A stretch of 47,354 bases of DNA from Coxiellaceae bacterium (lineage in GTDB: Bacteria > Pseudomonadota > Gammaproteobacteria > Coxiellales > Coxiellaceae): NCBI GenBank assembly GCA_029210045.1, contig JARGNX010000007.1:1-47354 (forward strand). Reading direction: 5' to 3'. The position numbers and the translations under genes are program-made. Under the pieces are notes generated by a model, which searched no databases, was not told the origin of the DNA, and saw only the letters and a list, made by a program, of their open reading frames with translations. This document shows, piece after piece, positions 8,057 to 16,417 of the stretch. Within the stretch, counting starts at the first letter, position 1; every line of letters begins with the position of its first letter.

Positions 8057-9637
8057 GTGAGCCGTGATTTGCTTGGTTTGGCAGGTGAAGATTTAATTAA
8101 AGAGGCACAATACCGTGCTGCTTTTCATCAGAATAGATTTTGGTATGCTCATTACCGAATAAAGGAAGTGCTCATGGTGGTCGCTAATATGGCGATGAAC
8201 TTCTATTGCGCTGATGCATTTACCGAGCGGCACACGAAACATAACGCATGGTTAAACGATTTCCGTATGGCAGGGTTGCTTGTGCTAATGACTGGCACGG
8301 CAGTTGGTAATTTTTTTGCAAAAGTACCGGTGCTCGTGGCGACAGTTAATGGCTTGGGTTTTAATGCCGAGCAAAAGCGTATTTATCGTGCCTTGGAAAG
8401 GGGTGTGGAAAAAAGTAGGTTGTTGTTAAAGCCGGGTGAGGCTTTATATTGCAGCATGGTGCCTGAGGATATGAAGGCGTTAGGTAAAAACGGAATTGAG
8501 ATCACGCGTAATTTATTGCGTGCGTTATATGATATTGAGTTGGAGCTGCGCTCAACGAGACTGGCAGATTCGAAGGATGCTACTTTTAACGCAGAGCTGC
8601 TTGCTGCTCCTATTCAAATGAGGCCTCCGCTTATTGAACTGCGACTCAATCATAATGAAAGTGTATATGGAGCGTCTCAGCATGTGCTGCACGAAAGTTC
8701 GTTGAGTGCTTGGCAGACAGTGAGGCAGCATCCTGGTGATGCTTTATATTATGGTACTAAGTGGTTTACTCTGCGTTTAGGTGCGAGTGTTGCTGTTGTT
8801 TTGTCGATTAATCATTCGTTTCATAATATTTTACAAAGTTGGTGTGGTTTAAAAAACAGCTCGCATGCGGGCTATTTATGGGTTGCGCTATTGGTTGGTT
8901 TGGTGGTGGGGGACTACCGTGCGTTGGCTGCGAATTCGTTGGTAAATCATAAGTTGTATAAAGAAATTAATCTGCTTGATGGCCGACAGCAATTGCAGGT
9001 TATGCCCACAATGAATTGGCGCGCAGTTGCAATGGCTGCACTGCCGATTACTATTAACATGTTTTTTAATGCCAGCATGACAATCTTTTTTGGTAATGAC
9101 GGTTTGAAATCGTTATTTGAGCAAGCGGGTTGGTTATGGCGACGCGAGGCTTATAGCATGCCTCAGTCGTTAGGTTATTTAGCGGTGGCGTGGTTTATGA
9201 TTGGTAATATTACCACGGCGATGAGTTCAACTCAGTTAGAAACCTATCGCAAATTAGAACATATTTGCAACGATAAGCACGATAAGCGTGTTAATGATAA
9301 TTCTACAGACGTATATAAGTGTACTTGGGCTATAGCCATGACCGGCATGGTGCTTGATAGTATTAACTATGGTTTAGTTGGTGCGAATAGCACGGATAGT
9401 GCGTGGAAAAGTGATAAGCTGATGGGGCCACAAACGGCGTATGTTTTTGCATTGGTGATTGGTGTTGCGGTTACTATTACTTCAACGTTCTGGTCGCGCA
9501 TGACCGGTTTGGCCTCTTTTTCAAGTGTAATGAAAACAATTACTGGTCGACGTAATCAAACTGGAGCGGCAAGTGAGGTGCTTGACGATACTTCTTCAGG
9601 TACTCAGGGCTTATTAGCGAATGCTGCCAGCGTGTAG
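8057..9637 (+). CDS. Unrecognised multi-pass membrane protein
   Basis: A 526-residue protein I do not recognise. The N-terminal 200 residues are mostly soluble, with one hydrophobic stretch near 75-95. The middle and C-terminal parts contain several hydrophobic helices (about 245-260, 278-295, 325-345, 375-390, 430-445, 460-480). No signal peptide or catalytic motif is evident. GTG 8057 is preceded by GAGGGG, which supports the start. The coding frame ends at 9637, but a Q-rich open frame continues at -1 to 10005 and may be the original C-terminus. No neighbours suggest a function. Host-directed or surface roles are possible but unsupported. Confidence 0.7.
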   Translation: MSRDLLGLAGEDLIKEAQYRAAFHQNRFWYAHYRIKEVLMVVANMAMNFYCADAFTERHTKHNAWLNDFRMAGLLVLMTGTAVGNFFAKVPVLVATVNGLGFNAEQKRIYRALERGVEKSRLLLKPGEALYCSMVPEDMKALGKNGIEITRNLLRALYDIELELRSTRLADSKDATFNAELLAAPIQMRPPLIELRLNHNESVYGASQHVLHESSLSAWQTVRQHPGDALYYGTKWFTLRLGASVAVVLSINHSFHNILQSWCGLKNSSHAGYLWVALLVGLVVGDYRALAANSLVNHKLYKEINLLDGRQQLQVMPTMNWRAVAMAALPITINMFFNASMTIFFGNDGLKSLFEQAGWLWRREAYSMPQSLGYLAVAWFMIGNITTAMSSTQLETYRKLEHICNDKHDKRVNDNSTDVYKCTWAIAMTGMVLDSINYGLVGANSTDSAWKSDKLMGPQTAYVFALVIGVAVTITSTFWSRMTGLASFSSVMKTITGRRNQTGAASEVLDDTSSGTQGLLANAASV

Positions 9638-9705
9638 TCCAAACTGAAAATACACCGGCTAAATTAGAAGCGGCAAATCAATTAGGCAATGCTATTCAAA
9701 TAACG

Positions 9706-10005
9706 ATGCAGCAATCGCATGAAACGCAAAAGAAGCGGCGGCGTATAAAGTATCGTAATCGTCATGTTCACGCTGGTTTGAGGGTATGGCAGCAACAGCA
9801 GCGCGCTAGTCAGCAGATTGACAAAACGCCTCAAGTGCCGGCTTTTGCTCAAATTAAAAAGTTGCAGTTTAAGTTGTTTCAAGAGAAAAGAATGCAGCGT
9901 TTTTTATCGCGTCAAGGCAGTGACTTGAGTTATGGCAGTTTTGGTGATGAAAGTAGTGGTGAGACTTCAGTTAGGAGTGATCAATCGTTGAGTCCAAAGA
10001 CTTAG
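9706..10005 (+). CDS. Q/K/R-rich ORF, possibly the frameshifted C-terminus of the preceding membrane protein
   Basis: This 99-residue reading frame is rich in Gln, Arg and Lys and ends in a Ser/Asp-rich tail. ATG 9706 lacks a recognisable Shine-Dalgarno, and the frame is open further upstream to about 9583, overlapping the last 18 codons of the preceding gene in the -1 frame. A single lost base near 9583-9637 would make one protein of about 650 residues. No classical slippery heptamer is visible in the overlap, so programmed frameshifting is not supported. A stem-loop with a T tract follows directly. It could be an independent small gene, a broken tail or a sequencing error. Confidence 0.5.
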   Translation: MQQSHETQKKRRRIKYRNRHVHAGLRVWQQQQRASQQIDKTPQVPAFAQIKKLQFKLFQEKRMQRFLSRQGSDLSYGSFGDESSGETSVRSDQSLSPKT

Positions 10006-10008
10006 CTG

Positions 10009-10035
10009 CAATGGAGGGCACAACTCCATTGTTTT
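10009..10035 (+). terminator. Intrinsic terminator
   Basis: A perfect 8-bp stem (CAATGGAG / CTCCATTG) with a 7-base loop is followed by TTTT, four bases after the stop at 10005. It would end the transcript of the membrane-protein genes. Confidence 0.6.
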
Positions 10036-10096
10036 AAGCTCAAGGAATCGTTAAGATGCTTCCATATTCAATACAGTATATTGATGGAGATATCGC

Positions 10097-11071
10097 ATGA
10101 TTGATTCACTAAAAACGATAGATCGGCTTGAGGTTGTTGCTTTGATGGATAACGTCTCTGATCCTTTTACAAAAAGTCACCCTGATATGCGTTGGAATGA
10201 GTCACAGTACCGTGCATCCGTACTGAATAAAAAGGAGTTCTGCGGCGCAGATTTTTGCAGAGCATGTAATGGGTTATCATTACTGCTAAGGTTTCATTCT
10301 GATGATAAAACTCAAACGATACTATTTGATGCGGGGCCTGATGAGCACTTAGCGGTAGATAATGCAAAGCGCTTGGGTGTTGATTTAACTGAAGTTGATT
10401 CCATTGTTTTATCGCACGGTCATTTTGATCACTACGGCGGGATTTTGAGTGTATTAGATGCGATAGGAAAAAAACAACTTCCGGTGTATACGCATCCTGA
10501 ATTATTTATTCCTAGGGCGTTTGATAAGGGAGAGTTAATGCGCGTGAGTTACAACCTTACTAATGAGGATGTTGAGCAGCGTGGTGGCAAAATTGTCGAA
10601 TCAAAAGATCCGGTCGCATTATTTGATGGCACGCTATTAATTAGTGGTGAGGTGCCTCGGGAGTCAGAGTATGAGTTGGGTTCGCCTGCGGAGTGTCGGA
10701 AATTAGGTGATGAATGGGTGAAGTCCCCGGAAGTAGTTGATGAGCGTGTTTTAATATTTAACCTCAAAGGAAGGGGGTTGTGTGTGTTCACGGCATGTGG
10801 TCATACGGGTGTGATTAATGCGACGAAATATGCAAAAAAAATTACAGGTATTGATGATGTTCATATGATTATGGGAGGGTTCCATTTAGCGCCGCCAGAG
10901 GTTGCTGATAGAATTAGTCCAACCATTGACGATTTAGCAGCATTGAATCCTAATTATATTGTTACTGGTCACTGTACTGGTGCAAAAGCTCAGGCAGAGT
11001 TGGCATTAAAATTCTCTGAGCAGCATATTAGTTATGGAGTTGGAACGGTGTTTGATTTTAACAGCAAATAG
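10097..11071 (+). CDS. Metallo-beta-lactamase-fold hydrolase (COG1237-like)
   Basis: A 324-residue protein with the MBL metal-binding motif SHGHFDHYGG (His107, His109, Asp111, His112). Later ligands are visible as TACGHTG (His236) and IVTGHCTG (His292), and MGGFHLAPP (His263) is also conserved. This spacing matches the MBL subgroup annotated as 7,8-dihydropterin-6-methyl-4-(beta-D-ribofuranosyl)aminobenzene 5'-phosphate synthase-like, known in archaeal methanopterin synthesis; in bacteria the substrate is usually unknown. No signal peptide is seen, so it is probably cytosolic. GGAG precedes ATG 10097. The neighbours do not suggest a pathway. Confidence 0.82.
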   Translation: MIDSLKTIDRLEVVALMDNVSDPFTKSHPDMRWNESQYRASVLNKKEFCGADFCRACNGLSLLLRFHSDDKTQTILFDAGPDEHLAVDNAKRLGVDLTEVDSIVLSHGHFDHYGGILSVLDAIGKKQLPVYTHPELFIPRAFDKGELMRVSYNLTNEDVEQRGGKIVESKDPVALFDGTLLISGEVPRESEYELGSPAECRKLGDEWVKSPEVVDERVLIFNLKGRGLCVFTACGHTGVINATKYAKKITGIDDVHMIMGGFHLAPPEVADRISPTIDDLAALNPNYIVTGHCTGAKAQAELALKFSEQHISYGVGTVFDFNSK

Positions 11072-11083
11072 TACTGAGGATAT

Positions 11084-11118
11084 TAGGCGTTACCTTGCGG
11101 TGCCTATTTAATTTTATA
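11084..11118 (+). terminator. Possible weak terminator
   Basis: TAGGC / GCCTA arms with an internal AC/GT pairing are followed by TTTAATTTT shortly after the MBL gene. The stem is short and imperfect. Confidence 0.3.
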
Positions 11119-11138
11119 TACGGTTATTAGGAGTTTCT

Positions 11139-11651
11139 ATGAGAAAATTAATTACGCTATGTTTATTATGTGCTTTTACAGTAGCAACGGCTTTACCTTG
11201 GGATGCAAAAGGTGTGCATACTGATATTGCAAGTCAAGTATCACAACCGAATCAAGTGAGCCAGCAGAAAGTTCAAAGTATTTTGCACTGGTTTAATACG
11301 GTGGACGGTGACCGCTCATTGTTTAGTAAGTCTAGTATGTATCATTACTTTTCAAATAATATTAAGTATTCGGTAAATGGAACTGTTGCATCACAAGGTG
11401 AAACTGCGCTTTATCAGCGTTTCTCTGCAATGCTAAAAAATATTAAGCATTATCATGTTAACTTTCCATTAAAGGCAGTGGTTGTTAATAAAAATGAAGC
11501 GGTATTTGTTTACCGAATTAATGCGAAGCTAGTTGATGGTAATAGCTACACTGACTTGGTTGCGGTAACTGCTCATGTAAATACACATGGCAAGTTTGAC
11601 CAGTGGCATGCGGTTATTGAGCGTATACACTCAGCGAGTGCAGCCGTATAA
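11139..11651 (+). CDS. Secreted NTF2/SnoaL-like small protein
   Basis: A 170-residue protein with a classical signal peptide (basic MRK, hydrophobic core LITLCLLCAFTVATA, cleavage likely near ALP). The mature part has the layout of an NTF2-like alpha+beta barrel: an early helix with VQSILHWFNTVD, a strand with YFSNNIKYSVNG, a helix with ALYQRFSAML, then alternating strands. No catalytic residues can be assigned with confidence. AGGAG precedes ATG 11139. Its 3' end overlaps the convergent minus-strand gene by 21 bases. Fold assignment is inference. Confidence 0.6.
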   Translation: MRKLITLCLLCAFTVATALPWDAKGVHTDIASQVSQPNQVSQQKVQSILHWFNTVDGDRSLFSKSSMYHYFSNNIKYSVNGTVASQGETALYQRFSAMLKNIKHYHVNFPLKAVVVNKNEAVFVYRINAKLVDGNSYTDLVAVTAHVNTHGKFDQWHAVIERIHSASAAV

Positions 11652-12278
11652 CGATGAGTGCGCTTCATCTGCGCTTTCTTCGGCGCCATAACTGCAAAAG
11701 CTTAGCGTTATTCCAAACGTGCGGCGGTATTCGTTAACGAGATATTCAAAGGCTCCCCTTGTGTTGAAATGTTTGCCGGCATTAAATGTGTCGCCTGGCC
11801 TATCTAAGTCTTCAGTGCTGCAAAATGCTAAAAAGCCTTCTGCTTCGTCCATCATGCGAAGTGCGGCGTCTGTATTGGTGTTGTCAGGGTGGTCGTTTAT
11901 GACTTGGCTGGTAAACAGTTTGATTTGGGTGCGGCGATCAAACACTTGTAGCTTATCTTCATAAAAGCAGTCACTGAGTGCACTGTGCAGAGTTTTTGGG
12001 AAGGCGTCTGGCGTTAGCAGGCTGCGCTTGTATATAACATAGAGCGAAATACAGCTTCGAATTTGTGACTTTAAGCTGAGATCATTCAGGTTCATACTTA
12101 ATCTAATGAGCAACATTGCGGTGGTATCATTGACTTGGAAGGCTTCAAGCAAATTTCGGTTACGCAGAAGTTCCAAGAAAAAATTGACGTCCTCGTTGGT
12201 AGTGGTCAGGCTGATGTGGTGATGCTTGCCTTCGTATAAATAGTCAAAAGATGTGCCGCCAGTTGATTTTCTGCTCAT
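11631..12278 (-). CDS. Unrecognised 215-residue soluble protein
   Basis: I do not recognise this protein. It has no signal peptide or membrane helix. It starts with MSRKSTGG, contains a His-rich KHHHISL stretch near residue 20 and a leucine-rich helical middle, and has a C-terminal segment with several aromatics and cysteines. GAGAGAAC precedes the ATG at 12278, which supports the start. It converges with the secreted-protein gene (21-base overlap) and is divergent from the SDR gene, with about 175 bases between the two starts. Confidence 0.55.
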   Translation of the reverse strand: MSRKSTGGTSFDYLYEGKHHHISLTTTNEDVNFFLELLRNRNLLEAFQVNDTTAMLLIRLSMNLNDLSLKSQIRSCISLYVIYKRSLLTPDAFPKTLHSALSDCFYEDKLQVFDRRTQIKLFTSQVINDHPDNTNTDAALRMMDEAEGFLAFCSTEDLDRPGDTFNAGKHFNTRGAFEYLVNEYRRTFGITLSFCSYGAEESADEAHSSLYGCTR

Positions 12279-12454
12279 GTGTTCTCTCGATATTGCTTGC
12301 GATATTTGGGCGTAATATCAACACATATGTAGCCCTATTGCAACCGATGCTACGCGGCCGTTCCTTGTTGTGGCATACTGTAAGTGACTGCAGCATACGT
12401 TGTGGCGAATATTTGCTACAATTAAGGCGTCTGAATGCTGCAATTGGGTGTGTT

Positions 12455-13204
12455 ATGTCAAAGAAAAATCACGAAAATGATGAAAAAGTAGCCATAGTAA
12501 CCGGTGCTAGTCGGGGTATCGGCAAGGCGGTTGCAGATCGCTTAGCCAGTATGGGTTACCACGTTGCTTTGCTGGCAAGAACCATGGACGAATTGGAGCT
12601 CGTTTCTCGGGATATTCAACATCGTTACGGTGTTAAGGCAGACTGTTATAAAATTGATGTTACCAGTAAGCAACAGGTGTTTGATTGCATTGCTGAGATA
12701 CATGAGCAATACGGTCATGTGGATGTTGTGTTTAACAATGCGGGTATAGCATTTAAAGGCACGAGCTGGATCGACCCGGATAAATTTGAGGAAATGCTGA
12801 AGGTTAATTTACTGGGTGCATTTTATGTTATTCATGCTGTTGCTGAGAATATGAAGCAGCGTCAGTCAGGATATATTTTTAATTTAGTCTCACGTTCAGG
12901 TGTAATAGGGCGTGAGTCATTAGGTGGATATGCTGCTTCTAAATTTGGTTTGCGCGGATTTTCAGAAGCACTATATAAAGAGTTATCACCTCATCACGTC
13001 AAGGTTACTTCATTGCACCCCGGTTGGGTTAGCACTGATATGACAAAAGGCTTGGATGTTCCTCAAGAAGAAATGATTCAAACTTGTGATATCGCCGATA
13101 TAGTCGAGTGCTTATTAGGCCTTAGTCGCTATACCTATGTGCAGGATATCGTGATTGAACCTCAAGCTGTGATTAAAACCATTTTTCCTTTTCAGCGACA
13201 ATAG
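12455..13204 (+). CDS. Short-chain dehydrogenase/reductase (SDR)
   Basis: A 249-residue classical SDR: cofactor motif TGASRGIG, NNAG, a catalytic Ser in the LVSRSG segment and YAASK with the active-site Tyr and Lys. It resembles 3-oxoacyl-ACP reductases (FabG-like), but the substrate cannot be told from sequence and there are no fatty-acid genes nearby. The frame is open from 12251; I choose ATG 12455 because the Rossmann fold begins about 12 residues later and GGGTG precedes it. The upstream extension would overlap the divergent gene and lacks SDR features. Confidence 0.85.
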   Translation: MSKKNHENDEKVAIVTGASRGIGKAVADRLASMGYHVALLARTMDELELVSRDIQHRYGVKADCYKIDVTSKQQVFDCIAEIHEQYGHVDVVFNNAGIAFKGTSWIDPDKFEEMLKVNLLGAFYVIHAVAENMKQRQSGYIFNLVSRSGVIGRESLGGYAASKFGLRGFSEALYKELSPHHVKVTSLHPGWVSTDMTKGLDVPQEEMIQTCDIADIVECLLGLSRYTYVQDIVIEPQAVIKTIFPFQRQ

Positions 13205-13230
13205 TAGTGATTCAAATACTATTCTCTAAT

Positions 13231-13258
13231 TTAATTACTTTTTTTATGTGGTAATTAA
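13231..13258. promoter_or_regulatory. Inverted repeat in the 201-bp gap before the first diiron-enzyme gene
   Basis: A perfect 8-bp inverted repeat TTAATTAC / GTAATTAA with a 12-base T-rich loop lies 27 bases after the SDR stop. It could be a weak terminator or an operator of the module that follows. The rest of the gap (13259-13405) is AT-rich and shows no FNR box comparable to the one before the second module; the hexamer TATAAC occurs upstream of both modules. Confidence 0.3.
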
Positions 13259-13405
13259 AAAAATCTGTATTTATTATAAATATGCTTCTAAGATGTGGAG
13301 TGATTTAGCTTGTCAAGAAAGACATTGATGCGTGTGCGGTATAACTGATCCGGCATGGAGGGATAGTTTTTTCTTAATCATTATTACAGCTTTGAGGTTT
13401 TAAAA

Positions 13406-14116
13406 ATGAAAGATATTGCTACAAAGTCAGCACCTAATGCTAAAGATCAAATAACAGATATTGTAGGAGGAAGCCTGCAGGATTATTTAGTTGCTTGGGA
13501 CGCAGATTATAAAGAGAGTATTAGCAAAATTGATATTTTTAATCCAAGTGTGACCGCACAGTATAGTAACGATCAAATAAAATATTTTATAAAGATATTT
13601 TATCACTCTAGGGGTCACTTTAAAGACTTTTTATGGCACCTAGGGAATTATGCTCCTAATGTAGATTTAAAGAAAATTATATTAAAAAACATTGAAGAAG
13701 AGTTTAATGGTAACTACATATCGCATGAGCAAATGTACCTAGATTTTGCAAAGCAAATGGATGTTGATTTAACAGATGTAATTCTTAATGAAGATAATTA
13801 TTTGCCCGAAATTAGAGAGTTTAATAATGCGCATGTAAAATGGTTGTTTAGGCAGCCCTGGGATGTTCAGTTCGCAGCATTTTCCGCCTATGAACGCTTA
13901 GACAAAACGGATTATGAAGCATTGACAGCTATTTTTCCGAAAGAGCATATATTTTTTAAGGTGCACAGAGAAGCTGAACATTTTGATAAAACATATAATG
14001 AGCTTAGTAAAATTTGGGACAGAGAAGCAAAGAATGTAAATAAAGCGTTTGATTTTATTTATGTAACACAAGCTAAGATGTGGAAGGATCTGTCAATTGC
14101 TATCTCTAAAGTGTGA
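13406..14116 (+). CDS. Haem-oxygenase-like diiron oxidase (HDO) family enzyme, copy 1
   Basis: A 236-residue, helical, soluble protein with the layout of the TenA/PqqC/CADD-like 'iron-containing redox enzyme' superfamily. Candidate metal ligands are the Glu cluster NIEEE (97-99), SHEQ (His107), AYE (Glu163) and a C-terminal HREAEHFD (His187, Glu191, Asp194). The spacing follows the E-x(7-8)-H ... E ... H-x3-D/E-x2-H/D plan of HDOs such as CADD and UndA. Members use O2 to cleave or oxidise small molecules; the substrate here is unknown. GAGGT precedes ATG 13406. The 3' end overlaps the start of the CqsS-like kinase by 20 bases, so the two are translationally coupled. I infer that the product or substrate of this enzyme is what the kinase senses. 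Confidence 0.78.
   Translation: MKDIATKSAPNAKDQITDIVGGSLQDYLVAWDADYKESISKIDIFNPSVTAQYSNDQIKYFIKIFYHSRGHFKDFLWHLGNYAPNVDLKKIILKNIEEEFNGNYISHEQMYLDFAKQMDVDLTDVILNEDNYLPEIREFNNAHVKWLFRQPWDVQFAAFSAYERLDKTDYEALTAIFPKEHIFFKVHREAEHFDKTYNELSKIWDREAKNVNKAFDFIYVTQAKMWKDLSIAISKV
14082..14088 (+). promoter_or_regulatory. Ribosome-binding site fixing the TTG start of sensor kinase 1
   Basis: GGAAGGA lies 8 bases before TTG 14097, inside the end of the diiron-enzyme gene. It supports the unusual TTG start and the 20-base overlap; no ATG or GTG in this frame lies before the first membrane helix. Confidence 0.6.
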
Positions 14117-16367
14117 TATAAAAAAATTAAGCTCGTATGTCTATGGTTTTTTATACGAAAGAACGGAAGGCGCCGAAAAGCAGATTTTTTTATTTGGGTT
14201 GATATTTTTCTTTAATTACCCTTTATACTATGTAATTTGGAAATATGCTGCTATTCAAAGTTATGAGAGTTTAACATTTAGGTTAATTGCTACCATCATC
14301 TGCCTGCCATTGATATTTGTTCGATATTGGCCGAAAATCCTTTCAAGATTTTTGCCTGTCTATTGGTATTGTGCAGTAACATTTTGTCTCCCGTTTTTCT
14401 TTACGTATATGACTATTATGAACCACGGAGCAGTGGTGTGGCTCTTGAATTTGATTCTTGCATTGCTACTGATATTTATATTATTGGATTTTATAGGGCT
14501 GTGTTTTGCGGTGTTTATGGGTGCTGGAATTGCTTTTCTATGCTTCGCATATTTTTCACCAGTAACGCTCTCATTTGAGCCTGGTAGTATAACCTTAGTA
14601 GGCACGTTGGGGACATTTATTGCAGCACTTGTGGTTGGCGGTGTTTTTGCTAGAAATCGAGAGAAAATTATTGCTGAAAAAATGAGGAAGCGTTCAGAGG
14701 CTGCTAATAAAGCAAAAACCGACTTTATTGCTAACATGTCTCATGACATTAGGACACCTATAACTGGCATTGTTGGGTTGGTTCAAGAGTTGTTAAATAA
14801 GGCCGAGAGCATAAAGCATTATGTAAAAAATAATGATGAAGCAGACGCTTTATATGATAAGTCAAATAAAATGCTATTAGATATCGTGAGTTTGGTACAA
14901 AAAGATGGGAAGCTATTACTTAGTGCAACAGATGAGCTTTTACAGTTGTGCAATGAAATACTAGAAACAATGATCCTAGAGTCTGGAAAAATTAATGAAA
15001 AAACTGAATCATTCAATGTTCGTGAGTTAATACAAAAAAATATTGAATTATTCAGCCCGGTAGCTCTAAATAAAAAAATAGAGCTATCCTCAAAAATAGA
15101 TGATGATGTTCCAATTTATATATCAGGTTTTCGTAAATTGATGTATCGTTGTATTTTGAATTTAATAAGTAACGCGTTAAAGTTTACTGAAGCCGGATAT
15201 GTAAGAATACAAGTAAGCTCTAAGAGAGCAGTAAAAAATACAGTTACACTCATAATAACTGTAGAAGATTCAGGTTCTGGAATCCCAAAAGATAAGTTCG
15301 ATGTTATTTTCGAGCATTTTTCTCGCTTAACACCTTCGTTCGAGGGGGTTTATAAAGGTTCTGGCTTGGGCCTTTATATGGTTAAGTGCTATGTTGAGGC
15401 CATGCAGGGGTCAATTGATGTGGTTAGTGAAGTGGGGGAAGGGGCCCATTTTACGGTCACATTGCCATTTACTATTTCTTGTCATGCTGATGCCAATCAA
15501 CAGTCTAAATGTTCAAAAGTTCAGGCTATTTCATCTATCAACAATGTGGCAACAAAAATTCAAGAAGGTACATGTATACAAAGCATGGTTGCTTCTATAT
15601 TGATTGTTGAGGATCATATGCTAGCTGCAATAGCGTTAACGGCTGTATTAAAACCATTTGGGTGTCATATAAAATTTGCTGAGACCGGATCAAAAGCCGT
15701 AGAAATGGCTCAGGAGGAGAGTTATGACTTAATTTTAATGGATATTGGATTGCCTGATTTTAGTGGTATAGAGGCGACGAAAAAAATCCGAGCGTTTGAT
15801 GATTATAATAGATCACTAGTTCCAATTGTTGCCCTTACAGGGCATGCTAACAATCCTGAAATGCGACAAGAAGCAATAAATGCTGGAATGCAAGAGGTGT
15901 TAAGCAAACCGGCACAGCCTGCAGTCCTAGAGTCTATTTTACAGCGGTACGTTTTCGGGCTTGAGATAAAAAAGCAATCAAGTTATGTAGGTACAAATCA
16001 GGCATCTGGCGATTCAGAGGTGCTAGATGTTATCGATTGGGGTGCTTGTGTTCGCATGCATAATGGTGATCTTCAGTTTGCACGTAGAATGTTGGCCACA
16101 ATGGTTGTTGACATGGATAGGGTTAAAGTTGTATTAGTTGAGGCATACACGAATTATGATAGGGAAGCACTGCGTGCGGAGTTACATCGTTCTCGTGGGG
16201 GTGTATGTTATTTGAAATTACCTGAATTAGAGCAAGCGTTGAAATATTTCCACGCTGCCGTTAATGAAGCTCCGCAAGGTAGTGAAAAGTTAGAAAGAGC
16301 ATATGTTAAATTATTGCAAGCGATAGAAAACCTTAAAGCATTGTGGAAAGATGATTTTAATGAGTAG
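14097..16367 (+). CDS. CqsS-type hybrid sensor histidine kinase with REC and HPt domains, copy 1
   Basis: A 756-residue membrane kinase. Residues 30-185 form six hydrophobic helices with CqsS signatures: NYPLYYVIWKY and QSYESL (compare FPAYYFIWEYW and QSYENL in Vibrio CqsS) and FCLPFFFTYMTIMN. They are followed by DHp (SHDIRTP, His216), HATPase (N-box Asn359, DSGSGIP, GSGLGLYMVK), REC (Glu505/Asp506, phospho-acceptor Asp549, Lys604) and an HPt domain with ELHRSRGGVCY (His697). CqsS/LqsS kinases bind alpha-hydroxyketone autoinducers. The Trp at the position of Vibrio Trp104 is kept (Trp115), but the ligand-discriminating Ser107 position is Asn118. No CqsA synthase is nearby. The gene is coupled to the diiron-enzyme gene. 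The output regulator is not identifiable here. Confidence 0.87.
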   Translation: MLSLKCDIKKLSSYVYGFLYERTEGAEKQIFLFGLIFFFNYPLYYVIWKYAAIQSYESLTFRLIATIICLPLIFVRYWPKILSRFLPVYWYCAVTFCLPFFFTYMTIMNHGAVVWLLNLILALLLIFILLDFIGLCFAVFMGAGIAFLCFAYFSPVTLSFEPGSITLVGTLGTFIAALVVGGVFARNREKIIAEKMRKRSEAANKAKTDFIANMSHDIRTPITGIVGLVQELLNKAESIKHYVKNNDEADALYDKSNKMLLDIVSLVQKDGKLLLSATDELLQLCNEILETMILESGKINEKTESFNVRELIQKNIELFSPVALNKKIELSSKIDDDVPIYISGFRKLMYRCILNLISNALKFTEAGYVRIQVSSKRAVKNTVTLIITVEDSGSGIPKDKFDVIFEHFSRLTPSFEGVYKGSGLGLYMVKCYVEAMQGSIDVVSEVGEGAHFTVTLPFTISCHADANQQSKCSKVQAISSINNVATKIQEGTCIQSMVASILIVEDHMLAAIALTAVLKPFGCHIKFAETGSKAVEMAQEESYDLILMDIGLPDFSGIEATKKIRAFDDYNRSLVPIVALTGHANNPEMRQEAINAGMQEVLSKPAQPAVLESILQRYVFGLEIKKQSSYVGTNQASGDSEVLDVIDWGACVRMHNGDLQFARRMLATMVVDMDRVKVVLVEAYTNYDREALRAELHRSRGGVCYLKLPELEQALKYFHAAVNEAPQGSEKLERAYVKLLQAIENLKALWKDDFNE

Positions 16368-16417
16368 AGCTTGCTTCATCAATATCATTAATACCTAGTG
16401 ACAGAGCACAGTTAATA

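Noticed and set aside
9583..9637. Programmed -1 frameshift site
   Set aside because: No slippery heptamer or downstream pseudoknot could be recognised; a mutation or sequencing error is simpler.
12251..12454. N-terminal extension of the SDR gene
   Set aside because: It would overlap the divergent gene, has no SDR features and adds an unusual Cys-rich segment; ATG 12455 fits the Rossmann start.
13259..13405. FNR box upstream of the first module
   Set aside because: TTGAT occurs, but no ATCAA half follows at the right distance.
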